From NCBI RefSeq assembly GCF_001625305.1, contig NW_017802491.1, forward strand, positions 2,807,770 to 2,871,769: a stretch of 64,000 nucleotides of DNA, given 5' to 3'. The stretch is from Branchiostoma belcheri (Eukaryota; Chordata; Leptocardii; Amphioxiformes; Branchiostomatidae). Position 1 is the stretch's first letter, and the number at the start of each line of letters is the position of its first letter. A model generated the notes under the pieces. It did no database searches. It was not told the DNA's origin and was given only the letters and a program-made list of their open reading frames with translations. Positions 11,270 through 24,800 of this stretch are shown in pieces. Both the position numbers and the translations under genes were made by a program.

Positions 11270-12069
11270 TCTCATCAATCTGTCAAACAAAGCACAGCTT
11301 CACATGACATTCGTCAGAAGGAGAAGGAGAAGGGAGAACTGTGGTTCAACTGAAGGCTCTCTTATTGCAGCGAGTGCAAGGTGAGAGTGAAGAGCTGGAC
11401 CACAGATCACCACAGGAATACTTCAAGGAAATACATAAAACATCAATACCACACAAAACACTGAACATAGTACACAGCACATACATCTAGACATTTGACA
11501 ATTTTTATATTAATCAATAACTTCATTACTTTGGCACTATTTCTTCATATTCTGACAGCAAGACATCAATCATCTACCTGCCTCGTCCAACAATTTCCAC
11601 TAGGTAACATAGTTTTGTCTAATTCATTTACAGCACAATTGTCAAGTTTTAAATTATTGAGTAGGATTACATTTCCACTATACAAAACAAGTTAGATTAG
11701 ATAATATATCTTTATATACACACACAAGCAATTCAGTTCTCGCACAGTACATTTTGCTAGGGAATCAAGACTTCAGTTTTCCACACAAATTCATGGGATA
11801 TTTTACATCTTAAAGATGATTTAATCAATCTGATATCAAACAACAGTAAAAAAAACACATTCAACTGGATTTTCCATGAAGTATGGCAGCTTTTGGAATG
11901 TTTTGGAAGCCTCTACAGGATTAAAATCACACTCTCTGATGATGTAAAAACAAGTAAAAGCTGCTGAGCAATTATATACAAAAAGCTCCTGGAATAGAAA
12001 AATAGAAACTCTGGAAACAGCATACCATATATACAGCAGACATTTATCAAACCCTTTATACAGCTCTAT

Positions 12070-12885
12070 TCACCAAGCAGGTTTCTTTGGGGTGGGTCTC
12101 TGTGGGCCACTTCCTCGTGACCCCTGTCTCCTAGAGCTCCCGTAATCAGAGCTCCAAGAGTGCTCCTTCTTTCTAGCTGGGGAGTTTTGGGTTGACCGTG
12201 GGTGACTTTGTTCCCACGAGTCTTCCCTCCTTCTATCTCCCCATGGATCGCTGGCTCCTTTACGAGTCCAACTAGACGATCCCCAGGCATTGTCTTTGTA
12301 CTTATCTGCCCATGACACTTCTTTGTTCTGCCTCCATGAGGAAGACTGGTCTCTCCTGCTTGGAGGACCACTTGTACTGGATCCTTTAGTCCAGGAATTC
12401 TCTCTTTGTGTAGGTAACGCTTTTTCCTGTCCGGGAATACCTTGTGTCCAAGAGCTGCTAGCTTTCAACACTCTGTTAGAAGGTCTACCTGACTTATTAG
12501 CCGGTGCACTCTGGGCATCCTTTCTACTAATATTGATATTTTTCTTCTGTTGTGTCTCGTTAGTGATACTTGTCCTCTGATGACCCTTTTGTACCGGTGG
12601 ATCCTCCTCAAAGGTGGAGTCATCATCCACGTAGTGGCGTAACCGATCGAATGTGGATAACACGGCGTCTACAGTCGGTGTGAGTCTGTCCAGGAGGTAC
12701 TCCAGGTGGTTTGGGTCCATCTGACCCACCTCGGGGAGATGCCCCAGGCCGACAGAGCCACTGGACTCCAGGCTGATGGGACTGTTTGGTGTGGACACGT
12801 GGGAGAGGCCTCCTGTGGTTATAGTTGACCGAGATGAGCGAGTAGACAGTCGGTCCATGCCCAGGAACTTCACATTGTGGCGCCA
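12070..12885 (-). CDS. PKD1: PKD1 last exon: G-protein-activation segment, coiled coil, Trp-rich tail
   Basis: This encodes about residues 4343-4614. It opens with [19 protein letters not shown], which closely matches the human segment FRHKVRFEGM followed by RSSR that binds and activates heterotrimeric G proteins. A short helix follows ([16 protein letters not shown] and [10 protein letters not shown]) at the place of the polycystin-2-binding coiled coil; it looks shorter than in vertebrates. The final ~126 residues are Ser/Arg-rich with ten tryptophans, mostly preceded by Ser, and have no counterpart in human PKD1. The KVHPSST ciliary signal at the human C terminus is absent; the protein ends KKPAW. 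The TGA stop is at 12070-12072. Confidence 0.93.
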   Translation of the reverse strand, partial: WRHNVKFLGMDRLSTRSSRSTITTGGLSHVSTPNSPISLESSGSVGLGHLPEVGQMDPNHLEYLLDRLTPTVDAVLSTFDRLRHYVDDDSTFEEDPPVQKGHQRTSITNETQQKKNINISRKDAQSAPANKSGRPSNRVLKASSSWTQGIPGQEKALPTQRENSWTKGSSTSGPPSRRDQSSSWRQNKEVSWADKYKDNAWGSSSWTRKGASDPWGDRRREDSWEQSHPRSTQNSPARKKEHSWSSDYGSSRRQGSRGSGPQRPTPKKPAW

Positions 12886-15800
12886 CTGGAAAGAAAAGTA
12901 AAACATTGTAAACTTACTGCAAAGTCTGAGGAAGAAATGTCCAGTATTGCCTAAGGATCAAAGACAGTAACATTGAGATTGAGATGTTGTGTATGATTAA
13001 ACAATCTGATGGTTCAAACAGTACAATTGTAGTACTAACCGCCTTAGGCTTGGCTAGGCCAGTCCACATCTTGAATCTCTTGATCATGAACTCCACCATC
13101 TCATAGTCCTGCCGCTCCACAGCCGGGCGGTGCATCTCCTTCCGTACTGCCGTGAACCCGTGGATCAGGACGGCCCCAAACAGCCTTCCCAGGATACAGA
13201 ACACCACCAGGATGTAGGAGGTGAAGAACAGGAAGGCCAGGACTGGGTGGGCCTCTCTGCAGGGGTCAAGGTCAACCTGGCCGCGGAACATGGCCACCAT
13301 GGCGGTGATGGACATCCACATGGTGGTGAAGTAAGGACTGTGGTTGGAAAACAGCTGTGGAAAGGTGGGAGAACAATATTATTCTGACAACCTGTTAGAA
13401 ATTTGGCACAGACTCCTTTTAACAGATAGCAATAACCATCCATCATTTCCTGAAGAATTTATGAAGAAGTTAGAAATGCATTAACTAAAATCTAATGACT
13501 GTTCATCAGATTGGGACAAAAGTTCAACAGGCTCCACGGACAGGTGGTTACTGGTACTCACCAGGTAGCCGAGCTGTGCATAGATGAGGATGAGGATGAG
13601 GAAGATCAGGAAGCAGCCAGCCAGTTCCCAGGCAACCAGCCTCAGGGCCTTGCCAAATATGGACCACTGCCGTCTGAACCGCATTTGTCTTGCCACCTAT
13701 GGATGGGAAAAAATCATATTCACTGTATTCAGAATCTTGCCTGTATTAGCAGTGAGGAGCAAATCTGACCATTGATAGAATTGCTTTCATGCAGAAGCTC
13801 CTAAGAAAGGACCTAGTGGTAGTGTACATATTTAAGAAAAAGTATAGAGAGACACTTGTCCATTGCTTCATGACAACTAGAGTTTCTATTGTCAAAGCTA
13901 GAAAGTCTGAGGCACCTTTATCATGAGAAGGAAGATGACCAGGCCATTGAGGTAGGCTGTGACTTGACCGAGGTAGGCAGAGTGGAAGAAGCTGATGAAC
14001 TTGGCCTTGTCAGCCAGGTGCTCCCTCCAGAGCCCTGTGGTGTACAGCAGCCGGTGGATGTAGACTGCCAGCGAGGAGGTGCTGATGATGATGATGGTCC
14101 ACTCGTAGTACGTCTGGAAGCGTTTCATGTAGGGCTTGAAGCCGTGTCTCTTCAGCTGGCACAACTCCACCACGATGTAGTACAACAGGAACAGAGCAAA
14201 CAAGCCCTGCAGACAGGACACAGTAATGTACATGTAAGTTTCTATATGTTCACAACATATTGCTCTAAACCTTTATATACAGTGTAGTGCTTACAAATAA
14301 TACTGTGTGTACTACATTTCTAAGATGGGGGTAACAAGGCACAGAAACTTTAACAGCTCATGAAATACCAGTGATGTTAGTGACAGTCTGGAAGATGTTG
14401 TGAGACTTTGCTTGCATTTAAGAAAATATATTGACCCGTTTGAAACTCAAAAGACTAAGACAGCCAAAGCCTAGCATGCTGTTTGTACACGACTGGTTGA
14501 ACTGACCTGCATGATCATGAGGAGGTCCACACCATACCCGTACACCACGAAGCGGCCAGACTTGATGTCATGGGAGGCCCGCCCCACACCAGTGACAGGC
14601 AGCTCCAGCAGCAGGGTCACCACACTGAACAGGTTCACGTTAGGGTTGTACAGACTGAACTCCACAAACACTGCTCTGGTCCTGGAAAATAATAATGAAT
14701 CAACTTCAAAACAGGTCTGCTAATGTGGTTATTTCATGTAAGAATAGGTCAGACTCTGTTCTTCAATGATATCGATATCATTTTGTCTTTTCAAACATGT
14801 AATCTTATAGCATCTTAATAAAAAGATGCCTTACCCTCTGTCAATCCAGTCAGTACTGTTGAGTGCTGCTAGTGCAGTGATGCTGGCGTTGTATGACTTT
14901 TGCAGGTCAACAATGTACCCATTATCAGAGTAGGATCCATCACGACCATAGTACATCAGCCTGAAGGACAACAAAAAATGTAAGCAATCCAGCAATCAAA
15001 ATCATGTGTGGAAAACAAAGCAGGAGTGCTACTTTAGTGTACTCGTTATTCCAACCTTACCCATTGTAACTGTTGGTTTCACTGTAGGTCCAGTTGGCTT
15101 GGTTTGCTGTCCATGTTTCTCCATAGCTGCTGCTGTCCTCTGTAGACAACCTGACACTGGAGTAGCAGTCCCAGTCTGCTGTCCACAAGTTGGGATAGCG
15201 GTTCCCTCCTTGCAGGATACAGGTTTCTGCAATGACATCAAAATGATTTTCATTATCAAAAGTGCTATGTTTGTCCCTAAGCTATTATAAGCTTTGATAA
15301 CAACAGAGAAAGGGGAAGGATACAAATGCTGACTCCCAGGGATGAAACCTGAAGGCCGAAAGGTCCAGGACCCATTATAAGGGATCGTTTTCAACTTGAC
15401 ATTGAAAAAATTTAACATAATTCAGGCAACAGGGCCCACCTGGAGTGTTCCTGATCTGCCTGAGCCTGACCCCGCCCAGCACCACGCCCTCCAGACTGGA
15501 GTCAGTGATGGCGTCCTGACTGGTGTCCAGTAGAGTCGGCAGGATGACAGAGTCCATGTACTCCCACCAGTCCTCACTCCTGCACAAGGAACGAGACACA
15601 AATGGTCAGAATATGCTGATTCAGACAAAACTATATAATCATTACTAAGTCTTAACATGTAGTCCTAAAGATAAGAACATACATTCACTTTTTATTAGCA
15701 TAAACTGGAAACCAGTTTTACATGTGGTACTTCATTGAATGCTTTTTTAACCTTTCTAGTTCCTCCTGACTAAAACTTTGGTGCCAACTTTGCATGCAGA

Positions 15801-18800
15801 TGCATAAGGTTAACAATGGGTTTTGCCAATCCATTCATGGTCCTTTCTGTTATATAACTGTAGATCAATCTCCAGTTAACATGAGGGAATGTAGAAGAGT
15901 GACGTACTGTGTGATAGTGAGGAAGCTGCGGTTGCTGGTCCCAAACTGCGGTTTGACCAGCGCGTCCTGGATGCTGTGGGTCATCCTGTAGGTATTGAGG
16001 TCGTTGTCGTGGAAGGCAATGACCAGCATGGTGAGGATGAAGAGGAGGTAGAAGATGCACTGGTGGATGATGGTGTACATCACGCGCACCTTCCTGGCCT
16101 CCTCGCGCGCCTGCAGCAGGCCATAACCGTACGGAGCACGGATGGCCTTGGACTTGGTACGGTCATCCTGGTTCTCAACCACAGGTCTACAGAAAGAGTT
16201 TCACCCACAAGATTTTTAAAATTTCTAAACACATCACCAGCCTGTGAGCTTTACAGATGGAAACATGTGAAATTTCAAGTTCAGGTACAAGAATGAAACA
16301 GACTAACCATTTTCTTATTATCAAGAATCAACATTTAGTAACCTAAAAAATGTCTTATATCATCCTTACAGAATTTAGAGAAATAATCATCAGCTATTAA
16401 TTACCTATCCACAAGATCGTCCTCATCATTGTGGTCAGTAGGCTTGCTGATGGAGGCCAGGAACAGGGCGATCAGAATCACCCTGATGGGCTCCATCAGG
16501 AACATGGACTGGATCAGGGACAGGAACATGGACAACACCCACTTGGTGGCTTGGTCACGCCCAAAGGCCTGCAGAAAAGAGATGGGCATGTAAGTGGATC
16601 CTCAAACAAGGACATCAGTCCAGCAGCACTCAGACTTATGGCCTATCTTTGCATTGTTAAAGTAGCAAGTGAGTACAAAAGGATGAGTCAGAAATGTGTG
16701 TTATAAAATTATCAAGAGATCTTGTTGTTAGCATTAACCTTATTAAGGTACAGGGCACGCCTGTAAAGCAGTATATTGTACTGAGTGCGTCTACCCTGTA
16801 TAAAGAAGACAGAAATAAATAAATTAAAAACAAGGTGTTTGTGCTTACCTGTCCATACATGATGATGACAACCATGCAGCCAGCAATGATGATGGCACAC
16901 AGCAGGTAGGCGATGTACACAAACCAGTAGGGCAGCAGCCACTTCCCCTTGTCATCATCACTAAGGCTCTCAACTGAGGGGCAGCAGAACATGTTTGTTA
17001 GATGAGTCCCTCTGAACCATGCAATTATATATCATGTCCAGTTGCCTAAAAGACTGTCAATACCTTCTGGTTTTCTCAGAGTGAACCAACATACAAATAC
17101 CAAACTGGAATAAAAAAGAAAAGTATAATCCTCAGCTGATTTACACACAAAGTTTCTAAGCTATTGAAGGATTTGTCAGCTGACCTGAGCTGCTTGAGGC
17201 TGGCCGGCGGCGCTGTGGAGAAACACTGCTGTCCACCGAGGTGGTGTCTGACTCCAGCAGGAAGGTCTGGGTCTGCTGGCTCTGGTCAGACTCCGAATGG
17301 ATGGACGGCTCCAGGGTCTTGTGTATCGGATCCCCAATCCCACTGAAACATGGAGTGCAACACCAAATTAGGTTGGATGATTTTATTAGCCTCTTTGGGT
17401 TGCTTCATCTTAAAACTTAGAACTCACTGCCCTTGGGAAATTCACTTGACATGACTTTACTCACTTCACTCAGGTGAAAATTAGCGTAAAATTTACACTA
17501 ATGGAGATGCTAATCAAATAAAGAAACAAACCTGTCAAGGTCAGCATCAGACCTGGGCGTGAAGCTGCCGCTGGACTGCAGGGTCCGGCTGGAGTCCTTC
17601 TGGTCAGACGTCTCGTCCATGATGGACGTCCAGAACTCGTCTGAGGTCAGCAGGTCATCCACACTGTGGGTGCGCGACATCTTCCCATCAGCTTGGCTTC
17701 TGGGACCAAAATGGTATGGGTACATGTATTATTAAAAAAAAAATGAAAATGGAATATTAGTATAAGTATTTACCTCATTCATATATCATTTAATACTTAA
17801 TTGAATCACAACAGTTACTGAAGTTGTGCCAGTGGTCCCTGGCATACTTACTTTGTGGACAGGAACTGGCCAGTCTGCTTGCTCTTCTGGGTAGGAGCCG
17901 TCTTGCCCCAGGAGTCATCATCATCATCATCTGACAGAACAGCATCCACATGGATTCCCGGGATGTCTTTCCCACCATAGCGACCCGTCTTCTTCCTCTT
18001 CAGCTGAGACTTCTTGGGTTTGCTTGGTGCCTGATCTGTGTCCGACCAGTTCATGATGCTTTCATAGGACCAAAGTTTGTTCCGCTCTTGCAGAGTCCTG
18101 TATGAACAGTAAAATAACTTGCCATTAAAAACAGCACTTTTGTGTAATTCCAACATACCCTTAAAAATCTGGACTGAATTGTTGTTAAGTTGATATCAGA
18201 GTGCTCAGTTGTTACAGAACAGCGATCAGTGGTAATCTTACAGTGTTTACAGTGGGCTTTAAATGAATGAAAGACCTTTATTGTACATCTATGCCATTAC
18301 AAGCTAGGTACAGGTCATGGTGATAAAGTTCTACAACAATAACAGTGATACGAGTCGTATCTTACTACATCTACAGTATACCTTTATGTACAGGTTCAAC
18401 TTTTTCTCGCTTCTTAAGACAGTTGTTTGTGCGAAAGCAGATAGAGCTTATAATACATCGATTATCGAGTTGCATGAGGATATTCCTTAACACTATTTCG
18501 TACGATGTATGACTGTAAAACTTGTAAAATAGGCCATTAGAAAATAAGCATTTATTCCAGTGTATATACTGTGGCTGAACTGACCTCTTGTCCTTCCTCA
18601 GGTCCTCCCAGCTGTCCACAATACTCATCTTCCCTCCCCGCGGGCGGTACTCCGTCTCATCATCACTGTCATCATCATCATCCTGCCAGGCACTGCGGAA
18701 ACTCTGAGAATGCTTCATGTTGTTGTTCTGTGAAGGTAAGGAGGTGATGAGTTTCGCAAGTATATTTTGTATTTTGCATGTCACATCAATGAGTGTTTAT

Positions 18801-21800
18801 GCAATGCAAATTTGCTAGTTTAAGCATCTTCATTTGATGGGCACATCTCTTTGCTTATCAAATAATAGAATTTGTGTGCAAAAAATTACTGTTGAACTGT
18901 TTCAGGCAATCAGTGAGTCGTAAGCTAATTGAAGATGAATGACAGTAGAAATAAGTCATAGCCTAACCCTGTTAGTAAAAATAGATGATGTCAAATTGTC
19001 TTGCAAGTTACTTGTGTCCAGCCAATGACTATATATATGTAACACTTAATACTTGCTGGATGATAAGACAGGACTTACAGAGATGGTGCGATGGTCAAAC
19101 AGGGCGAATGGATCAGTCTGCCCTGACATGGTGATGAGGGACTCCCCGTTCTGGGATGTGTTACACATCACGTCCATCTCTATGGTCTGAGCTGTCTGTG
19201 CCCGCTGTGCCACCGGCTGATAGTAGTCGGTTGCTTTAACCTGTGGATGGGGGAAACAGATTGATGTTATACATTTAAATGTACTCTTTCCTTCCTAGTG
19301 CCACAAAAGTTCACGTATAAGTCTCCCAACATCTGACCAGTTTTTGATAGAGCTGTAATTGTATCATTACTTGACACAGATGGAAATATTACCTGATTCC
19401 TTCCCTGAAAAGAAAATGAGAATGCATACCTTGCTCTTTATCTTGCGGAACAGTGTGACAATGAGGAGGTTGATGGGGAAGACCATCAGGTTGCTGATGA
19501 TGCCCACTGCTAACTCCTCCCAGGAGAAGGCATAGTACCAGATCTCCACATCCTAGACAACAACAGGGAAACCACATCAGTCTACACTTAGGCATATAAA
19601 CCAGACCATGGTACAAACTATGTTACATTTAATGGCACAATCAATAAGCAATGCAAATAAGTGCAGCAATGCTTTGATGCATTAATTCTTGACATGTGCA
19701 CTATATGTGTTTTTTATAAAAACAACACTAACTGTAACAGTATTCTAGATATATGGACTGAAGAGGAAATATTTAGCTCTCTTCTACTAACAACTTGAAG
19801 ATATTTCGTACCTCAGTGTTGGTCTTGATGAGCCCGTACCACATGGCATTCACACACATGAAGGAGTAGACCAGGGTGGCCAGACAGGTGACACGCTGCA
19901 CGCGGGTGAAGCGGTTCCTGGCAGGCCGTTCCAGGATGGAGAGCCACAGGTGCTGCTCTGACAGGCCACGAGCTGTCTCGTTCTTAAAAACTGTGGAGAA
20001 CTTCTTCAGGGCATCTGGGCCTAGAGAGATGAAGAAACAAAGTATCAGATCATTGTGCTTTTACTTCTGTATGAAAATATCAAAGAATTTACTTTCACCC
20101 TTCATTATTCCATTCCTCAAACTAAGCCCTAGCATTGTAAAATACAATGTCGTATACATGACAATTACAATACAGAACTAAAAGGAACGGGCAATATAAA
20201 ATATACTGACTTGCAACATAGACGTCTTTTTCTACAAAGCCATCAGGCTCCTCCAGTGAGAACCAGCTGTTGGCTACAAAGTGGTAGCGCTTGTCAGTCT
20301 GAATGTCGTGTACAACAAGTGATTTCAGGTTCCACGATGGGTCCAGTCCTGTAGGAAGGAATAAATTCTGTCAATCAACTTTTATGCAAAATGTATTACT
20401 AATTATTCACTAGCTGTCAAAATTTTTCCTTAGTTACCATATACATGTAATGTATATGTGTTGTTTTTATTGAATAAACCAGCTTTTAGGATCAGCAGCA
20501 TAGAGACTCCTTGCTCACCTGTGTTGTCGTGCCAGATTTTGATCTTGATGATGTCACCCAGGCTCCCGTCCACAGCTATCTGGAACACGTCCGTGCTGTT
20601 TCTCTGGAAGGCGTTGGGTTTCAGCAGAACACGCCGGCCACTCTTCTTCCCATTGGAACCAAATATGTTCAGTCCAACATGAGCAGTTGTTCCTGTAAAG
20701 GACACATTGGGATATAGTGCGTCAACTACTGGTATAAAGCTTTCTGTACAAAAAGTGTCAGGTTAGAATGTTATTGTTTGATCCTATTGACTGTTCACTT
20801 AATCCTGAACACAACAAGAATTCTGCTGACCTGAGCCTCTGGTCATTCCAGTCATCACGGAGATCTCGTACTTGTACGGACCGTCCCGGCCGCACAGCGG
20901 GACCACTGCCACTTTCCTGATGTCCCGCAGGTCCAGCTTCCTGACCACAAACCCAGCCACCAGGAACACCAGCAGCCAACTCATGCAGGTAATCAGAGCT
21001 ACAGGGTTCTGGGCAATGTCCTCCAGAGTCTGCGGAAAATAACACAAGGTTAGGCTTTCGATTACCATGGGTATATGTGCGTAAAATATACTGAAATTAA
21101 TGTAGCTAAACATTCAGCACAGAGGCACAATTATGAAAGTAGTCACCATTTGAAAGAGCCATGGCATGGAATGAGTAAATTTCTAGTCATATGCAGTATT
21201 TATTGATAAAAGAAATTTTTTTGTCTCTGTCAAAAGACTTCAAGTTAACATAGGTGTTAGAAGTGTCCATAGATTGCTCCAGCACTCGTGAGAATGGACT
21301 TTTGTTTTCAAAGGTATTTACTTGTGAAACATCCTCTGTTTGTTAACACAGTCAAGCTGTAGCAAGTCAGCCCAACACATCGTGACCAGCATAATCTCTG
21401 CGGTCTTCTCCTGAAGCCCTTACAGGACTTAACTCCCATTTTGACAACAAAGGCTGGGGAATTACCCATGATCACACAATGATCAGTTACCATGGTGATG
21501 CCAAACATAAACTGGAATCTCGGCAATGAATACTGAGATGAGATGATGTACATGTTGTTGTGATATGCAGGTGTGTCTTCTTTCAGTCTAGGTTTTTGGC
21601 TGGTGACGCAACTAGTATATCCACAACAGTCTTTATAATATCAGTCACTACACAATGAAATTAAGATTCAGTATTAAACTTACTGGGAAGTCCTCCAGGG
21701 TGATGGCATTTGGTGGCAGTAAAACAACAGCCCCAAAGGATGTGAGATGGGAAGTGTAGCACACAGACACAGTTGCAGTGGACTCAGAGCTGGCAGTCAC

Positions 21801-24800
21801 ACCAGCGTCATCCCACTGTTCAGTGTCCTGGTTGTAGTACAGACAGGAGGAGCAGTAGAGCCCTACAGACAACTTCACCCCCTGCTTCTGGTAGTTGTTT
21901 GTAACAGTCAGGTTTACTTCTGACATCCCGGCACGCTCACTGGAACAGACAAGGGTTGAAAACTTCAATAGGTGCTACCGGCATTAAGTTTGAGAAAGTC
22001 AATACTAATTATCATGAAGCAACAGGAAACTTAAGGACTAATAATTCAATGGTTCTAACTGCTGTGGTAGATGGACCCTTTCATTTTTCTCACCTTGGTT
22101 CGAAGAACAAGGTGTAGGCCCTGTGGTCACCTGTCTGTCTCATCAGATCCCGGGTCAGCACCAAGGTTCTGTTGTTAGTCCCTACATACCAAACGGTGAC
22201 CGACTGATCATCCTCTGTACTCCCTGCAACCGTTTCGTTGTACCTGACCTGGATGTACACAGCACCTCTACAGTCTGTTATGTTGACGCGGACGTTAATG
22301 GCTCCGCCAGCCTTGATGGATCCATCAGTGGTGCTCAGTCCCTCCGAGGGATCGTAGGCAGGACTGCCCACCAAACTGCCCCCTGAGATGGGCTTGGGAT
22401 TCTGGGAGCCTCCCTTGAACATGAAGACCTTGATTTGATCGTCCTCAGGCAGGTCGTTCACACCCACTTCTGTCTGGTCGCTTCTGGCAAACTGCAGGGA
22501 CATCATCTGGGAGGAGATGTGGTCCTGGTGACCCCAGGTGAAGGGGTTCGTGTCGAAAACCATCTCAATCTGACTCACCACCTCTGTAGACGTGCCCAAC
22601 ACACTGCTGGGGACGACAAACTGACTGCCACTGATGTTCTGGGCAGTGCTGACGACGCTGGCCTGTGTGAGCTTGGCCCGTGAGGAGACGGTGGGTGCAG
22701 TGATGACCAGGTCCTCTTCTCCCTCCACCTTGTTCTTGAGCAGGGCATAGTTGTACCTGGAGGCCAGGCTGTAGGACTTAGTCACCACTGCCTTCCTGTG
22801 GGTTTCACTGTAAGGCAAACAAACAATTGTTTATTATTAAGTCTTACAAATCATTTGCCACCAGTCTTATCCATATAACTAATAAAGTGAAAGCATTATA
22901 TGATTATCAAGTAATTTAGTAAGTGATTATAAGCCTGAAATAAATTCCAAAACATTGGTTGGACCATGCAACCAAGGAACAAGCTGACTCTGGTGTATGT
23001 TCTTTTTACTGCTACAGTATATTCCTAACTACCATAGACTCCATACCTAAACATATTGTGCGCTGTATGCTAGTTGTCTTAAGACCAAGGTCATACTACA
23101 ACACACTTCCACATGTACCTGAAAGTGCTGGCTTTGGCTGCCTCAATGATGTTGGAGATGATGTTAAAGATGTTGGTGGCCGTGTCCTTGTCCACAACCT
23201 GCCCCTCTTCAGCCTCTGCCTCTTGTATCTGCACCATGGCCTCCAGCGCACTGGTCAACCCTTGATGGCTACTTTCTGAGATCATCTCTTTGGGAAACTT
23301 CTGCAAATGGCCACGGTGAGGGGTTAGACTTCACTATACCTGGGGCTGCATGTACCATCATGTGGGAATACTGCATGATATTTCTAGCACCTTTTGCATT
23401 ATGTGAAATAAAGGTAACTATCCTCAGCTAATATGCCCCCTTTGGTGACCAGGTATGATTGACACATTTGTAATGGAAAACTTTTCCAGGACAGATTTTT
23501 TTTAAGTTAATTCAATTATCGAGGTCCCTTGACTGCCCATATTGCAATAATGGTAACTCCCATTACTGACTACTTAGTAAGTGATGATGCTATCGTACAA
23601 ATAACTGTGACAACATGTTGAGTAGTGGCAAGTACATGTTAATTTTTAAACTCCACTGACATTTTAGTGCCTCCCTACTGTTGATCTAATGCCAGTCTGG
23701 AATGTGTGACGGGCACAATTGTGTAGCAGGAACACAGGCTGGTTTGTGCTGTACTGGTGCCAGCGTGTCAGTGCTCAGTAAGCACACAGGACGGGAAATG
23801 AAAAAGCTGTGGATTTTTCCCCCCACTTTGCTGTTACAGGTGCATTCCTCAAATGGCATAAGTAGACTTTGCAGAGTTTTTCAAAGTGGCTTATCAATGC
23901 ATGCCGGGTTAGAAGTCACGAGGAAATGAAAATGAAAAGCAGACTACGTGCTGCTCCAGATACGGGAATGTTCTGATAGGAGGGGTTAGATGTTGGTTTT
24001 GCAGTGGTGCAGGGGACCTATCTGAAACCAAACAGACAGCACAAAGGGGTATGACGCACATTCATTGTGGGGTACATTTTGTAGTTATTCAGGGCTGGGT
24101 TGTCCTTTCTTCATGGACACAGGCCCTGGACAGGAAATGCACTAAAGGTGTTTGGTCCAGATAAAGGTAAATCTGACTTGATGACAGACACGGCTTCATC
24201 GTTTTTTTTCATTACTGTGAGAAGAGGGGGCAAGGAAAAACAGAATAACCCCAAAAATATGCCACAAATGGCCAGTGCCTGCTAACTACTAAGTTTAGCT
24301 ATATTGTGATGGAAAACATATTTAAAGGAGAAACAATAATGTTTTGAAGGAAAGTGGAAATTCACAAAATTGTGGTGCTCATTATCCTTACATCAAAAGT
24401 TAATGTACAGTTATGAAGTGTCACCCATGGGACAGAGTGGCGACAGGATGACTCAATGGGCTTGTTATGGTACAAGTGTCATCTGTCGTGCAGACTGACA
24501 GACTTTCTGGCGTTATCAAGGGAATGTCTACACAAACAATACCACAATGATGTCATGTTTAATTTTGTGTGGTATAGGTACACAAAAAAGGTTACAAATG
24601 TCACCACATTTCAGCCTCAACAAGGGCTTAATTGACTTTAGACAGGCACTAGAAGAAAGACAAATATTTAGCTTAATCAGACAGAGTGGTTGAGATAGGA
24701 CTCAGCAGCAAGAGTCTTTGTTGACTGAAAGTTCACAAGACAGGTAAGACCAACAGTTCCCATATGTATGATCTGGGTCACCCAACACACACATGTAGCA

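Larger units (their letters stand above)
10031..12069. other. TSC2-PKD1 tail-to-tail intergenic region
   Basis: About 2.0 kb separate the two stop codons, which face each other. The left ~500 bp is the probable TSC2 3' UTR and the right ~800 bp the probable PKD1 3' UTR on the other strand. Between the two poly(A) signals sits a small coding-like exon on the plus strand (10788-10911). No other gene is seen. Confidence 0.7.

Noticed and set aside
12070-12090. C-terminal ciliary targeting signal like KVHPSST
   Set aside because: The protein ends KKPAW; no K-V-x-P-x at the terminus. A VSTP elsewhere in the exon is too weak to call.
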